Shown here one piece after another: positions 63,938-64,000 of a stretch of DNA of 64,000 bases. The translations under genes were made by a program, and so were the position numbers. The number at the start of each line of letters is the position of its first letter. Positions within the stretch are counted from its first letter, which is position 1. The stretch comes from Bradyrhizobium sp. 141 (GTDB lineage: Bacteria > Pseudomonadota > Alphaproteobacteria > Rhizobiales > Xanthobacteraceae), in NCBI RefSeq assembly GCF_023074055.1, contig NZ_JADPKR010000048.1:1-64000 (forward strand). The letters are read 5' to 3'. The notes below the pieces were generated by a model. That model made no database searches. It was not told where the DNA came from and worked only from the letters and a program-made list of their open reading frames with translations.

Positions 63938-64000
63938 GGCAAGATCCCCGTGGGTTTGGAGTATCCTGCCGCCGGACGACACTGCCGCAACGCACTAGGT
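63938..64000. other. Window end, nothing recognised
   Basis: 63 bases beyond the last gene. The element continues outside the window. Confidence 0.4.

Overview
The window is high-GC alphaproteobacterial chromosome, almost certainly Bradyrhizobium or a very close relative. The evidence is the fabD-fabG-acpP-fabF-mltG-yicC-gmk block, rpsF-rpsR-DUF2232-rplI, dnaB-alr, radA-cvpA-purF, a lipoprotein-like gene beside der, and several palindromic intergenic repeats typical of that genus. No rRNA, tRNA or CRISPR array was found.

Layout. 1-8287: end of a secreted glycine-rich protein, a membrane-anchored hypothetical protein, then a minus-strand fatty-acid and cell-envelope block (fabD, fabG, acpP, fabF, mltG, yicC, gmk). 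8477-10255: TetR regulator plus fatty-acid desaturase under a near-ideal palindromic operator. 10553-13105: ribosomal operon rpsF-rpsR-(DUF2232)-rplI with terminator. 13093-16779: TetR-thioesterase pair with its own operator, a cytochrome c-like protein and a cyclopropane fatty acid synthase. 17130-21556: dnaB, alr and xthA with small proteins.

21573-29556 is an accessory, gene-poor stretch: an SGNH-like secreted protein, an AraC regulator next to an orphan peptide-type binding protein, a minus-strand run of tiny membrane-type ORFs (26298-27302), a scrambled AraC remnant carrying the same promoter motif as the intact AraC gene, and a potassium-channel-like protein. 29749-35860 is a coherent catabolic cassette: GntR regulator with operator, HIBADH-family dehydrogenase, complete amino-acid-type ABC transporter, RpiB-like isomerase and ribokinase-like kinase.

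35906-50614 is mostly core: TauE/SafE, radA, cvpA, purF, SDR, NHL propeller, orphan LivJ-type binding protein, MFS, der, lipoprotein, TPR protein, acyl-CoA ligase, NnrU. 50679-53045 holds a queuosine-precursor transporter divergent from a GAF plus TIR-like protein, the best candidate here for an undescribed signalling or defence protein, and a secreted protein. 53264-57089: prfC, a guanidine-II riboswitch controlling a Gdx/SugE exporter, and a pit-DUF47 phosphate pair. From 57122 to the end lies an integrated phage or island: tyrosine recombinase, a run of small early-type genes, then oppositely oriented tail-spike, SGNH esterase-like and secreted proteins. Its right end is outside the window.
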